Under the pieces are notes generated by a model. It did not search any database. It was not told where the DNA came from and saw nothing but the letters and a program-made list of their open reading frames with translations. A DNA stretch of 64,000 nt from Variovorax sp. SG517. Its GTDB lineage: Bacteria > Pseudomonadota > Gammaproteobacteria > Burkholderiales > Burkholderiaceae_C. This document shows positions 11,656 to 25,000 of this stretch, in pieces; the stretch's first letter is position 1, and every line of letters begins with the position of its first letter. The position numbers and the translations under genes are program-made. The DNA is taken from assembly GCF_013376045.1 (NCBI RefSeq), contig NZ_JABMJG010000003.1, positions 248,001-312,000 on the forward strand, read 5' to 3'.

Positions 11656-13083
11656 ATGCAGGAAACGACCGTGGAAGCCGCTGCGCCCCCGACCCGTGAC
11701 GACCCGGCCAGGCCGCCGCCGCTGCCACTGCCGCTGCAATTGGGCCGGCGGGGCGCGCGATCGACGTTCGCGCTCCTCTGGCTGAGCGAAACCGCTTTCG
11801 ATCTCGGCACCACGCTGGTCAGCTTCGCCGTGGGGGTCTGGATCTTCTCGCGCACGGGCTCGGCGCAGGACTACTCGTTCTCGGTGCTGGCCGCCGCGCT
11901 GGCGGCGATGCTGGTCACGCCCTTCGCCGGCGCGCTTGCCGACCGCCACGACCGGCGCTGGGTGGTGCTGTCGTGCGACATCGCCGCCATTGCCTGCACC
12001 TTCGCGATCGTGATGGCGCTGCTGTCGGGCCGGCTCGGCGTCGGCGCGCTGTATGTCTACGCCGCGGTCGCGGCGGCGGCGGGTGCGCTTCGCCGACCCT
12101 CGATCCGGGTGGCGGTCAGCCTCTTCGTGCCCAAGGACCGCTTCGCGCAGGCCGGCGGGCTGACCGGCATCTCTCGCGCGCTGGTGCAGATCGGCGCGCC
12201 CGCCGCGGCCGGCTTCCTGATGGCGCGAACGGGCGGCCTGCAGGGCGTGATGGCGACACAGCTGTGCCTGCTGCTGGCCGCGGCCGCGCTGGTGTTCGCG
12301 GCACTGACCCGCGCCGGGGCGCAGGTGCGCGGCGGGCAGCGCGCCTCCGGCGGTGATTCCGTGCGCGACGCCTCGTTGTGGCGCAGCGCAAGCACGAGCT
12401 TCGCCGGCGCACTCGCCTACCTGCGCGAGCAGCCGCTGATGCGCGCGCTGCTCGGCTACGGCGCGCTGGTGCAGTGCCTGATGGTGCTGGCCACCGCCAT
12501 GGTGACGCCGCTGGTGCTGTCCACGCATTCCAGCGGCGTGCTGGGACTCGTGATGTCGGTGGGCATCGTCGGCGGCCTGCTCGGCTCGATCCTGGTCGCC
12601 ACCGCGCGGCTTCGGCACGGGCTCATGCAATGGGTGCTGGCATGCGACGCGCTGCAGTGCGCCGCCGTGCTCGTGGCGGGATGCGTGACCACGCCGGCCC
12701 TGTGGTGCGCCGCGGCCTTCGTCTGCCTGTTCTGCGGCAGCACCTCGGTCGCGTGTTCGCACGCACTGTGGATGCGCAAGGCGCCGGCGGGCCGGCAGGG
12801 CAGCGTGTTCGCCCTGATCGCCGCATCCAACATGCTGGTGATGTGCGTGGTGCTGCTGGCCGGCGGCTGGCTCGCCGATGCGGTGCTGGAACCGGCGCTG
12901 CGCCAGGGCGGCTCGCTCGCCGATACGGCGGTGGGCGTGTGGTTCGGCACCGGGCCGGGCCGTGGCATCGGCCTGCTGTTCTTCGCGACCGGCGCGGCGG
13001 GCCTCGCGCTGACCGTCTTCGCGCTCTTCCATCGGCGCCTGCGCCGGCTGGAAGCGCTGGTACCGGATGGTGGCGAATCGTGA
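11656..13083 (+). CDS. MFS transporter, probable exporter of the NRPS product
   Basis: This 475-residue inner-membrane protein has a Pro-rich cytoplasmic N-terminus (about 1-35) followed by roughly twelve hydrophobic segments. The loop GALADRHDRRW (about 94-104), between helices 2 and 3, is the MFS signature. It resembles the EntS/MFS_3 drug and siderophore exporter group. It is the first gene of the operon, and its stop codon overlaps the GTG start of the first NRPS gene by four bases. Stoichiometric co-expression with the synthetase argues for export of the peptide or self-protection. The substrate is inferred only from context. Confidence 0.88.
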   Translation: MQETTVEAAAPPTRDDPARPPPLPLPLQLGRRGARSTFALLWLSETAFDLGTTLVSFAVGVWIFSRTGSAQDYSFSVLAAALAAMLVTPFAGALADRHDRRWVVLSCDIAAIACTFAIVMALLSGRLGVGALYVYAAVAAAAGALRRPSIRVAVSLFVPKDRFAQAGGLTGISRALVQIGAPAAAGFLMARTGGLQGVMATQLCLLLAAAALVFAALTRAGAQVRGGQRASGGDSVRDASLWRSASTSFAGALAYLREQPLMRALLGYGALVQCLMVLATAMVTPLVLSTHSSGVLGLVMSVGIVGGLLGSILVATARLRHGLMQWVLACDALQCAAVLVAGCVTTPALWCAAAFVCLFCGSTSVACSHALWMRKAPAGRQGSVFALIAASNMLVMCVVLLAGGWLADAVLEPALRQGGSLADTAVGVWFGTGPGRGIGLLFFATGAAGLALTVFALFHRRLRRLEALVPDGGES

Positions 13084-16000
13084 GCGGCCAGATCCTTCAC
13101 GCCCTGAGCTCGCCCCAGCAGGCCGTCTGGCTCGACCAGTCGCTGGCGCCCGACCTGCCTTGCCACAACATCGGCGTGGCGGCCAGCCTCGAAGGGCCCA
13201 TCGACCTCGACCGGCTGGAAGCCGCGATACGTGCCGTCGTGGCGCGCCACCAGGCGCTGCGCATCGTGCTCGAGCGCGGCGGCAACGGCGAGGCCATGCA
13301 GCGCTTCGCCGCGCCCGATGACCACGTCCTCGCCGGCACGGCATTGCAGCGCTTCGATTTCAGCGGCGATGCCGATCCGGAAGCAGGCGCCCGGGCGCAC
13401 CTGCGCGCAGCCTTCCTCGCTCCCTTTGATCTGCATGGCCAGCGACTTTGGCGCATGCAATGGCTGCGGGTCGCGCCCCAACGCGGCTACTGGCTGGTCT
13501 GTTTCCATCACCTCATCGCGGATGGATGGTCGGTCTCGCTGACCGGCAATGCCATCGCCGAGGCCTACAACCGGCTCGGGCGCGGCGAGGCCGCCGTCGA
13601 AGAGGGAAATGAGGAAGGGGATGGGGACGGGGGCGACGGCTATGCCGGCTTCATCCGCCAGGACGCCGAATACCAGGCCTCGCCGCGCTACGCCCGCGAC
13701 CGCGCCTTCTGGCTGCGGCGCCATGCACGACTTGCGCAGCCGCTGTTCGAGGAAGCGCCTGCGCGGCGCCTCCATGCGGGCCGAAGCAGGGTCGAGCAGG
13801 CCGTCTGGCAGCTGGAGCGCGCGGATCACGATCGCCTGACCGGTGTGGCCGAGGCGCAGGGCGCATCGAGCACGCATTTCCTCGCCGCGCTGCTGGCGGT
13901 GTACTTCGCGCGCCTGCACGGCCGCGAACGCGGCGAGGGCAACGAAGTCGTCATCGGCATGCCGGTGCACAACCGCACGACCGCGGCGCAAAGGCGCATG
14001 CCGGGCATGTTCTCGGGCGCAATTCCGGTCGGCATCGCGGTCGATACGCGGGAGACATTCGCGCAGACCCTGCGCCGCGTCGCGGGCGAGCTGAAGCAGT
14101 GCTACCGCCACCAGCGCTATCCGCTGGCCGACCTGCACCGCGAGCTGCTGGCCGGTGTTGGCGAACGGCGGGGCCTGTTCGACATCTCCCTGTCGATCGA
14201 AAGCTTCCAGGGCGACATCGGGCTCGAAGGCATCCGCAGCACGGTGCTCCCGCTGCACAACGGCCACGAGCGCCAGCCGCTCGCGGTCTACGTGCGCGAC
14301 TACGAGCAGGGGCGACCGGTGCATATCGAGTTCAACCACGACCCGGCTGCGTTCTCCGCGCGGGAGATGGCCGTGCACCTTCGGCGGCTGAAGGTGCTGG
14401 CGCGTGCCGCGACCGATGCGCCGGACACGCCCGTGGGTGACCTGCCGCTGATGGACGAGGCCGAGCACCAGCTTGTGGTGCACGGCTTCAACCGGCCGCT
14501 GCTCGACACCGGCGCGCCCTCGTTGATCCATGCGCTGTTCGAGCGGCAGGCCCAGCGCGATCCCGATGCCATCGCGGTCCAGTTCGAAGGCACGCGGCTG
14601 AGCTACGGCGGACTCGACCGCCGCGCCAATCAACTGGCTCACCATCTGCGCGAGCTGGGCGTCGGCCCCGACGCGCTCGTCGCGATCTGCATGGAGCGCG
14701 GGCCCGGCGTGGTGATGGCCATCCTGGCCACGCTCAAGGCCGGCGGTGCTTATGTGCCGCTGGACCCGGTGCACCCCGACGAGCGCCTCGCCCACATGCT
14801 GCGCGACAGCGCGCCGGTGGCGCTGATCGGCGACGGCGCTGCGCTGGATCGGTTGCCGGCGTCCGCTTCATGCCAGCGCATACGCCTCGACCGGCCATGG
14901 GAAGAAGCGCCCTGGGCCAACGCGCCCACCGGCAATCCACGGGTCGAGGGCCTCGCGCCATCGCACCTGGCCTATGTGATCTACACCTCCGGCTCCACCG
15001 GCCTGCCCAAGGGCGTGATGGTCGAGCATGCGCAGGTCGGCCGACTGTTCGCTGCCACGCGCGGCTGGTTCGATCTCGGCCGCGACGACGTCTGGACCCT
15101 GTTCCATTCCTTCGCCTTCGACTTCTCGGTCTGGGAGTTGTGGGGCGCGCTGATCCATGGCGGCCGGCTGGTCGTCGTGCCGCATGCGGTCAGCCGCGCG
15201 CCGGAGGAATTCCATCGCCTGGTGTGCGAGCAGGGCGTGACCGTGCTCAACCAGACGCCCAGCGCGTTCCGCCAGTTCGCCGCCGCATGCCGGGCCGCGG
15301 CGAAGGCGCTGCCGGCGCACGCGCTTCGGCATGTGATCCTCGGCGGCGAGGCGCTGGAGACGGCCGCGCTCGAACCCTGGTTCTCGCAGGAGGGCAACCG
15401 GCGCGCACGCCTGGTCAACATGTACGGCATCACCGAGACGACAGTGCACGTCACCTGCCGCGTGCTCGGCCCGGACGATGCCGGGCGCACCGGCGCAAGC
15501 CCGATCGGCACGCGCATTCCCGACCTGTGCCTGTACGTGCTCGACGCGCGCGGCCGGCCGCTGCCGGTGGGCTGCGCGGGCGAGATCCACGTCGGCGGCG
15601 CGGGCGTGGCGCGCGGCTACCTGCGGCGGCCCGAACTCGATGCGCAGCGTTTCGTGCCCGACCCGTTCAGCGAGGTGCCGGGCGCGCGCATGTACCGCAG
15701 CGGCGACATGGCCCGCCTGCTCGCCGACGGCAGCCTCGAATACCTCGGCCGCAACGACCAGCAGGTCAAGATCCGCGGCTTCCGCATCGAGCCGGGCGAG
15801 GTCGAGGCACGGCTGATGCGACTCGGCGGCGTCGCCGACGCGGCGGTGATCGTGCGCGAGGACCTGCCGGGTGACCGGCGCCTGGTCGCCTACCTCGTGT
15901 TCGCCGACGCCAGGGCCGGCGGCGCCTTCGACCCTTCCGGCGCCCGGGCCGCGCTCGGCAGGAACCTGCCCGACTACATGGTCCCGTCAACGTATGTGCC

Positions 16001-19000
16001 ACTGGACTCACTGCCGCTGACGCCCAACGGCAAGCTCGACCGCAAGGCACTGCCCGCGCCCGAGCTTCAGGCCTGGCCCCGGCGGCGCGAGCACGAGCCG
16101 CCGCAGGGCGCGGTCGAACAGGCGCTGGCAAGGCTGTGGGCCGAAGTGCTTGGCATCGGGCAGGTAGGGCGCGGCGACAACTTCTTCGAGCTCGGCGGGC
16201 ATTCGATGCTCGCGGTGCGGCTGGTCGAGCGCATGCAGCGCGAGGGGCTGGAGGTCGACATCCGCCAGCTCTTCACCGAGCCGACGCTGGGTGCACTCGC
16301 GGCCAGCGTGGAGCGGAATGGGCAGCCCGCCGCATCGATGCCCGTGCCGCCCAATGCGATTCCCGCGCAATGCGAGCGCATCACGCCGCGGATGCTTCCG
16401 CTCGCGAGCCTGACGCAGGCGCAGATCGACCTGATCGCCGCCGGCGTTCCGGGTGGCATGCGCAACATCCAGGACATCTATCCGCTCGCGCCCCTGCAGG
16501 AAGGCATCCTGTTCCACCACCTGCTGCAGGGCGAAGGGAAAGGGCAGGGCGATGCCTATGTGCTGCCCGCGCTGCTGCGCTTCCACGATCGTGCGCGGCT
16601 CGACCAGTTCGCGGCCGCGCTGCAGCAGGTGATCGCGCGCCACGACATCCTGCGCACCGCCGTGCAGTGGGAGGGGCTGGACACGCCCGTGCAGGTGGTC
16701 TGGCGCAACGCCTCGCTGGCGCTGCAGGAACAGCATTTCGACCCGGCCAATGGCGACGTGCAGGCGCAGCTGCAGGCCCATGCCGATGCACGGACCGTGC
16801 GCCTGGACCTGCGCCGCGCGCCGATGCTGCAGGCCCATGCGGCCTTCGACCCGGTGTCGCGCCGCTGGCTGCTGCAGCTGCTGCATCACCACCTGACGCT
16901 GGACCACACCACCACCGAGCTGATCCTGCACGAGGTGGTAGCGCTGCTGCAGGGGCGCGGCGAAAGTCTTGCCGCGCCGGTACCGTTCCGCGACTTCGTG
17001 GCGCGCTCGCGCCAGGGCGTGAGCGAGGCCGAACACGAGGCCTTCTTCGGCGCGATGCTCGGCGACGTGGACGAGCCGACGGCGCCCTTCGGCCTGCTCG
17101 ACGTGCAGGGCGACTGCTCGCAGGTAGAGCAGGCGAAGTCGATGTTGCCGCCAGCCCTGTCGTCTCAGCTGCGCGCACTCGCCATGCGCCACGGCGTGAG
17201 CACCGCCAGCATGTTCCACCTGGCCTGGGCGCGCGTACTGTCTGTTTGCAGTGGCCGCGACGACGTGGTGTTCGGCACGGTGTTGTTCGGGCGCATGCAG
17301 GGCGGAGCCGGCATCGACCGCGCGATGGGCATGTTCATCAACACGCTGCCGGTGCGCATCAGGCTTGGCGGGCGAGCTGCGGCGCAGGGGCTGCACGAAA
17401 CCCATGCGGCTCTGAGCGAGTTGCTTCGCCACGAGCACGCATCGCTCACGCTGGCGCAGCGCTGCAGCGGCCTGGCGCCGAACACACCGGTCTTCTCGGC
17501 GCTGCTCAACTACAGGCACAGCCGTAGCGACAGCTTTTCCGGCGAAGGCGAGATCGAGATCGCCGAAGGCATGCACTACGTCGGCGGCCGCGATCTCACC
17601 AACTATCCGTTCAGCCTGTACGTCGACGACCTGGGCGGGGATTTCGTGCTTACCGCCGAGATTCATGTCTCGGTGTCCGCGCAACGCGTGTGCGGGCTCG
17701 TGGAGCAGGCGCTTCGGGCTCTTGCGCAGGCCCTGGAAGAAGAGCCTGGCAGGGCGCTGTCGGCGCTCGATGTCCTGCCGGCCGAGGAGCGTCAGCGTGT
17801 TCTTCATGGCTTCAACGACACGCGTCGCGCGTACGACCCGGCTGCCTTGGTACACGAGGCCTTCGAGCGGCAGGAGGCAGTGCACCCCGAGCGCATCGCC
17901 GTGGAGTTCGATGGCGCACAGCTGAGCTACCGCGCGCTCAACGAGCAGGCCAACCGGCTTGCGCGGCATCTGCGCGGACTTGGCGTCGGGCCCGATGTCC
18001 GTGTTGCCATCTGCGCCGAGCGCAGCTTCGCGATGGTGGTCGCGATCCTCGCCACGCTCAAGGCAGGCGGAGCGTGCGTGCCGTTGGACCCGGCGTATCC
18101 GGCCGAGCGCTTGAGCCACATGCTGCGAGACAGTGCGGCGGCGGTCGTGCTGGGCCAGCAAGCCTCGATCGAAGGGCTCGCACCGCAGGTGGCAGCGGTC
18201 CCGCTCGATGAAAAGGACGAAGCCTGGCCCGAAGCCTCCGCCGACAACCTGCAGGTCGAAGGGCTCGCGGCATCGCATCTGGCCTACGTGATCTACACAT
18301 CCGGCTCCACGGGCGAGCCCAAAGGCGTGGCGATGCCACATCGCGGGCTGGCCAACCTGCTGGAGTGGCAGCGAGAGCAGTTGCCCGAGCCCGCTCGCAC
18401 GCTGCAGTTCGCGGCGCTGGGCTTCGATGTCGCCTTCCAGGAGATCTTCTCGACGCTGGCCGGTGGCGGCACGCTGGTGCTGGTGCGCGAAGAACTGCGC
18501 CAGGATCTTCCCGCGTTGGCCGAGTGGCTGGCGCAGGAATCGGTCGAGCGGCTGTTCCTGCCTTACATCGCGCTGCACAACCTCTGCGAGCTTTGGTCGC
18601 AGCGCAGTGCGCCGCTGCCAATGCTGAGGGACGTGATCACCGCGGGCGAGCAGTTGCGCATCACGCCGGCAATCCGCCGGATGTTCGCTCGGCATCCGCA
18701 GGCAAGGCTGCACAACCACTACGGACCGACCGAGACGCATGTAGTCACCACGCAGACCCTGAGCGGCGCACCCGAGCAATGGGAAGACCTGCCGCCGATC
18801 GGCCGACCCGTCGGCAACGGCCGCGTCTACGTGCTCGATGCCGAGAGAAATCCGGTGCCGGCAGGTGTGGTGGGGGAGTTGTATCTGGGCGGCGTTCAGG
18901 TCGCACGGGGCTATCTGTCGCAGCCGCATCTCAACGAAGCGCGCTTCCTGCCCGATCCGTTCGACGGCCGGGAAGGCTCTCGCATGTACCGCAGCGGCGA

Positions 19001-22000
19001 CCTCGGCCGCTGGCGTGCCGACGGCAGCATCGAATACCTGGGGCGCAACGACCATCAGGTGAAGCTGCGGGGCTATCGCGTCGAGCTTGGGGAAATCGAA
19101 GCGCAGCTTGCGAAGCTCGACGGCGTCAGAGAGGCGGCCGTGATCGCTCGTGAAGATCTGCCGGGCGACAAGCGGCTGGTCGCTTATCTCGTCCTGGCCG
19201 GCGCATTGGACGCATCATCACTGCGCAGATCCTTGCGCGAACGCCTGCCGGACTACATGGTCCCCTCGGCCTACGTTTCACTCGACGCACTGCCGCTGAC
19301 CCCCAACGGCAAGCTCGACCGCAAGGCGCTACCCGCACCCGAAGGCCACAGCCAGCGCACATACGAGGCACCGCAGGGCGAAGTCGAACAAGCCCTCGCC
19401 GACATCTGGTCAGAGCTTCTCGGCATCCAGCAGATCGGATGCGACGACGATTTCTTCGAACTCGGCGGCCATTCGCTGCTGGCCATCCGGTTGCTCGAAC
19501 AGCTGCGCCGGCGCGGCTGGTCCACCGACATCCGCTCGCTCTTCGCGCACCCGAAGCTGCACGCATTCGCCACCACGATCCGGCGCGAAGAGGACGCGGC
19601 AACGGTTCCGCCCAACCTGATCCCGCCGGATTGCCTGGTCATCGAGCCCGAGATGCTGACGCTGGCCCGGCTCGACGCCGCAGCGATCTCGCGGATCGTG
19701 CAGGCCACGCCGGGCGGCGCGGCCAACATCCAGGACATCTACCCGCTCGCGCCGCTGCAGCAGGGCATCCTGTTCCATCATCTGCTGGAGCGCGACACCG
19801 ACACCTACGTGCTGCCGACGCTGCTCGAGTTCGACAGCAGGCCGCGCATGGACAGCTTCGTCGCGGCGCTGTCGCGCGTGATCGAGCGCCACGACATCCT
19901 GCGCACGGCGGTCCACTGGGAAGGCCTTTCGGAGCCCGTGCAGGTGGTGTGGCGGCGCGTCGCATTCGTGCCCGAGGAATTGACGCTGGCCGCGGGCACC
20001 AATCCTGCGCAGCAGCGCCTGCGCGAGCATCCGCGGGTGCGCGGCCTGCGCATCGACGTGCGCCGCGCGCCCATGCTGAATGGCTTCGCCGCCCGCGACG
20101 AAGCCAGCGGGCGTTGGCTGCTGCAGCTGTCTTATCACCACCTCGTGATGGACCACACCGCGCTGGAGCTGCTGGTGGAGGAAATCGAGGCCGTCGAACG
20201 CGGCGATGCCGCCCGGCTGCCCGCGCCGGTACCGTTCCGCGACTTCGTGGCGCGCTCGCGCCAGGGCGTGAGCGAAGCCGAACACGAGGCCTTCTTCGGC
20301 GCGATGCTCGGCGACGTGGGAGAGCCGACGGCGCCCTTCGGCCTGCTCGATGTGCAGGGCGATGGATCGCGGGTCGATCAGGCGAAGTCGATGTTGCCGC
20401 CAGCTCTGTCGTCTCAGCTGCGCGCACTCGCCATGCGCCACGGCGTGAGCACCGCCAGCCTGTTCCACCTGGCCTGGGCGCGCGTACTGTCTGTGTGCAG
20501 CGGCCGCGACGACGTGGTGTTCGGCACGGTGTTATTCGGACGCATGCAGGGCGGGCCGGGCATCGACCGCGCGATGGGCATGTTCATCAACACGCTGCCG
20601 GTGCGCATTGCGATGGGCGAGCGAAGTGCGGTACAGGGGTTGCGCGAGACGCACGCAGCGTTGACCGCGCTGCTTCGCCACGAGCATGCGTCGCTCACCC
20701 TGGCCCAACGCTGCAGCGCGATGCCGGCGCACGTGCCGCTGTTCTCGGCGCTGCTCAACTACAGGCATGGCCATTTCTCGCGTACCGATGTGCTCTACGG
20801 CGTGCGCCTGCTCGACGTGCGAGACCGTACCAACTACCCGTTCGGCCTGCACGTGGACGACGACGGCAGCGGCTTCGGGTTGACGGTGCAGGTCGATGCC
20901 TCGGTATCGGCGCAGCGCATTGCGCAGTTCGTGCAGCAGTCGCTGCAATCGCTCTCGCAGGCTCTGGAAGAGGACCCGGACAGGGCGCTGATGGCGCTCG
21001 ACGTGCTGCCCGCCGGGGAACGCCGGCGTGTGGTCCATGACTTCAACGACACGCATCGTGCCTATGACACGGCAGCCTTGGTGCACGAGGCCTTCGAGCG
21101 GCAAGCGGTGGCGCATCCCGAGCGCATCGCCGTGGAGTTCGACGGCGCGCAGCTGAGCTACCGCGCGCTCAATGAACAGGCCAACCGGCTTGCGCGGCAT
21201 CTGCGCGGAATTGGCGTCGGGCCCGATGTCCGCGTCGCCATCTGTGCCGAGCGCAGCTTCGCGATGGTGGTCGCGATTCTTGCCACGCTCAAGGCCGGCG
21301 GCGCATGCGTGCCGCTGGACCCGGCGTATCCGGACGAGCGCTTGATCCACATGCTGCGAGACAGCGCGGCGATGGTCGTGCTGGGCCAGCAAGCCTCGAT
21401 CGAACGGCTCGCGCCGGAGATGGCAGCGGTCCCGCTCGATGAAACAGACGAAGCCTGGGCCGAAGCCTCCGCCGGCAACCTGCAGGTCGAAGGGCTCGCG
21501 GCATCGCATCTGGCTTATGTGATCTACACATCCGGCTCCACGGGCGAACCCAAGGGCGTGGCGATGTCTCATCGCGGGCTGGCCAACCTGCTGGAGTGGC
21601 AGAGAGAGCAGTTGCCCGAACCCGCGCGTACCCTGCAGTTCGCGGCGCTGGGCTTCGATGTCGCCTTCCAGGAGATCTTCTCGACGCTGGCCAGCGGCGG
21701 CACGCTGGTGTTGCTGCGCGAAGAACTGCGCCAGGATCTTCCCGCGTTGGCCGAGTGGCTGGCGCAGGAGTCGGTCGAGCGGCTGTTCCTGCCCTACATC
21801 GCCCTTCACAACCTCTGCGAGCTGTGGTCGCAGCGCAGTGCGCCGCTGCCGATGCTGAGGGACGTGATCACCGCGGGCGAGCAGTTGCGCATTACGCCGG
21901 CAATCCGCCGGATGTTCGCCCGGCATCCGCAGGCAAGACTGCACAACCACTACGGTCCGACCGAGACGCATGTGGTCAGCACGCACACGCTGAGTGGCCT

Positions 22001-25000
22001 TCCTGAAAAGTGGAAGGACCTGCCGCCGATCGGCAAGCCGGTCGGCAACAGCCGCATCCATGTGCTCGACGCGCAGCGCAATCCGGTGCCGGTGGGTGTC
22101 GTGGGTGAGCTGTACCTGGCCGGAGCCCAGGTGGCTCGCGGCTATCTGTCGCAGCCTGAACTGAGCGCCGAACGATTCGTGCCCGATTCGTTCGGTTCCA
22201 CAGGCGCGCTCATGTATCGCAGCGGCGACCTCGGCCGCTGGCGTGCCGACGGCAGCATCGAGTACCTGGGGCGCAACGACCATCAGGTGAAGCTGCGGGG
22301 CTATCGCGTCGAGCTTGGGGAGATCGAAGCGCAGCTTGCGAAGCTCGACGGTGTCAGAGAGGCGGCGGTGATCGCTCGTGAAGATCAGCCGGGCGACAAG
22401 CGGCTGGTCGCCTATCTCGTCCTGGCCGGCGCATTGGACACATCGTCACTGCGCAGTTCCTTGCGCGAACGCTTGCCGGACTACATGGTCCCTTCAGCCT
22501 ATGTCGCACTCGACGCATTGCCGCAGACCCCCAATGGCAAGCTCGACCGAAGGGCGCTGCCCGCACCCGAAGGCCACAGCCAACGCACGTATGAAGCACC
22601 GCAGGGCGAAGTCGAACAGACCCTTGCCGATATCTGGTCAGAGCTTCTCGGCATCCAGCAGATCGGCCGCGACGACGATTTCTTCGAGCTCGGCGGCCAT
22701 TCCCTGCTGGCCATCCGGCTCATCTCCCGGATCCGCGACCGCCTCGACGCCGAACTCCCGCTCGCCACGCTGTTCGCCCGGCCGCGCCTTGCCGCGCTCG
22801 CCGATGCCGTAGCCGAAGCAAGCCCCGGCGCGCTGGGTGTGATCGGGCCCGCCGACCGCAGCCGCCCGCTGCCTTTGTCCCCGGCGCAGCAGCGCCTGTG
22901 GTTCATCTCCGGCGTCGATGCGCAGGCCAGCGTCGCGTATCACATCGCCGGTGCATTGCGCCTGCGCGGCGAACTCGATCGTGCGGCCCTGCGCGCCGCT
23001 CTGGACCACGTCGTGGCCCGGCACGAGGTGCTTCGCACGCGCTTCGTCGAAACGGACGGCCAGCCCTGGCAGCACATCGATCCGCCGCGCGGCTTCCAGC
23101 TGCATGAGCAGGACGCGGGCTCTTCGGACGCGAAGCGCATCGAAGCGCTGTGCCGCGAAGCCGCATCGGAACCCTTCGATCTTGCGGCCGGCCCGCCGAT
23201 CCGCGGCCGCCTGTTGCGCATCGCTGCGCAGGAGCACGTGCTCGTGGTCTCCATGCACCACATCGTCTCCGACGGCTGGTCGCTGGGCGTGCTGATGCGC
23301 GAGTTCGCAGCCGCCTACAGCGCGCTGCGCGAAGGGCACGAGCCTCGCCTGCCCAGGCTGGCGATCCAGTACGCCGACCATGCCGCGTGGCTGCACACCC
23401 ACCTGCAGGGCGCGGCGCCACAGTCCCGGCTGCAGGATTGGGCCGGGCACCTGCGCGACGCACCGGCGTTGGTCGAGCTGCCGCATGACCGCCCGCGGCC
23501 CGCGCTGCAGGACTATCGCGGCGCGAGCATCGAGGCCGGCATCGATGCCGAAACCACGCAGGCCCTGCGCGCGCTCGCCCAGCGGCACGGCGCGACCTTG
23601 TACATGGTCGTGCTGGCAGCCTGGGCCGCCGTGGTGTCGCGCTACGGCGGCCAGCGCCAGGTGGTGATCGGCAGTTCGCACGCCGGCCGCGGCCGCGTGG
23701 AAGTCGAGCCGCTGATCGGCTGCTTCATCAACACGCAAGCAATGAAGATCGCGCTGGACGGCAGCCCGAGCGTTGCCGACTTGCTGAAGCAGGTGCGCGA
23801 GACGGCATTGCAGGCGCAGGCTCGCCAGGACGTGCCCTTCGAGCGCCTCGTCGAGCTGCTGAACCCGCCGCGCTCGATGGCCCATCACCCGGTGTTCCAG
23901 CTGATGCTGGCCTGGCACAACACGCCGCCCATCGCGCTGGAACTCGCGGGACTGGAAGTCGAGCGGGTCGAAAGCCTGCCGGCTGGAGCGCAGTTCGATC
24001 TGGCGCTGGATCTGCAGGAAGAGGGCGGCCGCATCGCCGGCAAGCTCAACTACGCCACGGCGCTATTCGACGAGGCGACGGTGCGCCGGCACTGGCAAGC
24101 GCTGCTGGCGATGCTGCGCGGCATGACCCAAGGCGATGCGGGCCGGCCGGTCGATCGCATCGCGCTGCTCGACGATGCGGAGCGCCACCGCCTGCTGCAC
24201 GTCTTCTCCGAAAGCGCGCCTGCATTGCCCGCGCACGCTTTCGCCCATGCCGCCTTCGAGCAGCAGGCCGCGCTGCGGCCACAGGCCATCGCACTCGAAC
24301 ACGACGATGAACGACTGAGCTATGCCGAACTCGACCAGCGCGCCAACCGGCTCGCGCACCACCTGCGCCGCCTGGGCTCCGGCGCCGGGGACCGCGTCGC
24401 GCTGTGCCTGCCGCGCGGCTTCGACCTGATCGTCGCGGTGCTGGGCACGCTCAAGGCAGGGGCCGCTTATGTGCCGCTCGACCCCTCGTACCCCGACCAG
24501 CGGCTGGCCTGGCAGCTGGAAGACTGCGCACCGGCGGTGCTGCTGACGCATTCCACCTTGCGCATGCGCCTGCATCCACCGTCGCGCTGCACGACGATTG
24601 AGCTCGACGCGCACCCACTGCCGGCAGGCGAGCCCATGGAATCGCCCGACCTGCCCGGCGACGGCGCGCACCTGGCCTACGTGATCTACACCTCCGGTTC
24701 CACGGGCACGCCCAAGGGCGTGATGGTCGAGCACCGGCAGCTCTCCCACCAGATCGCGGCGCTGCAGGCGCTCTACGGCTTCGGCGCGCAGGACAGGGTG
24801 CTGCAGTTCTCCGGCCTGAGCTTCGACGTCGCGGGCGAGGAGATCTTCGGCGCGCTCAGCCATGGCGCGACGCTGGTGCTGCGCACCGACGAGTGGCTCG
24901 CCGAGCCCGCGCGCTGGTGCGAGCTGTGCGCCGACCACCGACTCAGCGTGGCCAATCTGCCGACGCTGTTCTGGCAGCGGCTGGCGCTGTCGAGCGAAGC

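Noticed and set aside
11624..11657. TTGACA at 11624-11629 as a -35 element for the exporter gene
   Set aside because: No -10 element lies at 16-18 bases spacing, and the exporter start codon follows too closely.
12378..13079. Longer N-terminus for NRPS 1 starting inside the exporter gene
   Set aside because: That stretch is in the shadow of the exporter frame and is Arg/Ala-rich. The GTG at 13080 overlaps the exporter stop and begins the C domain directly.
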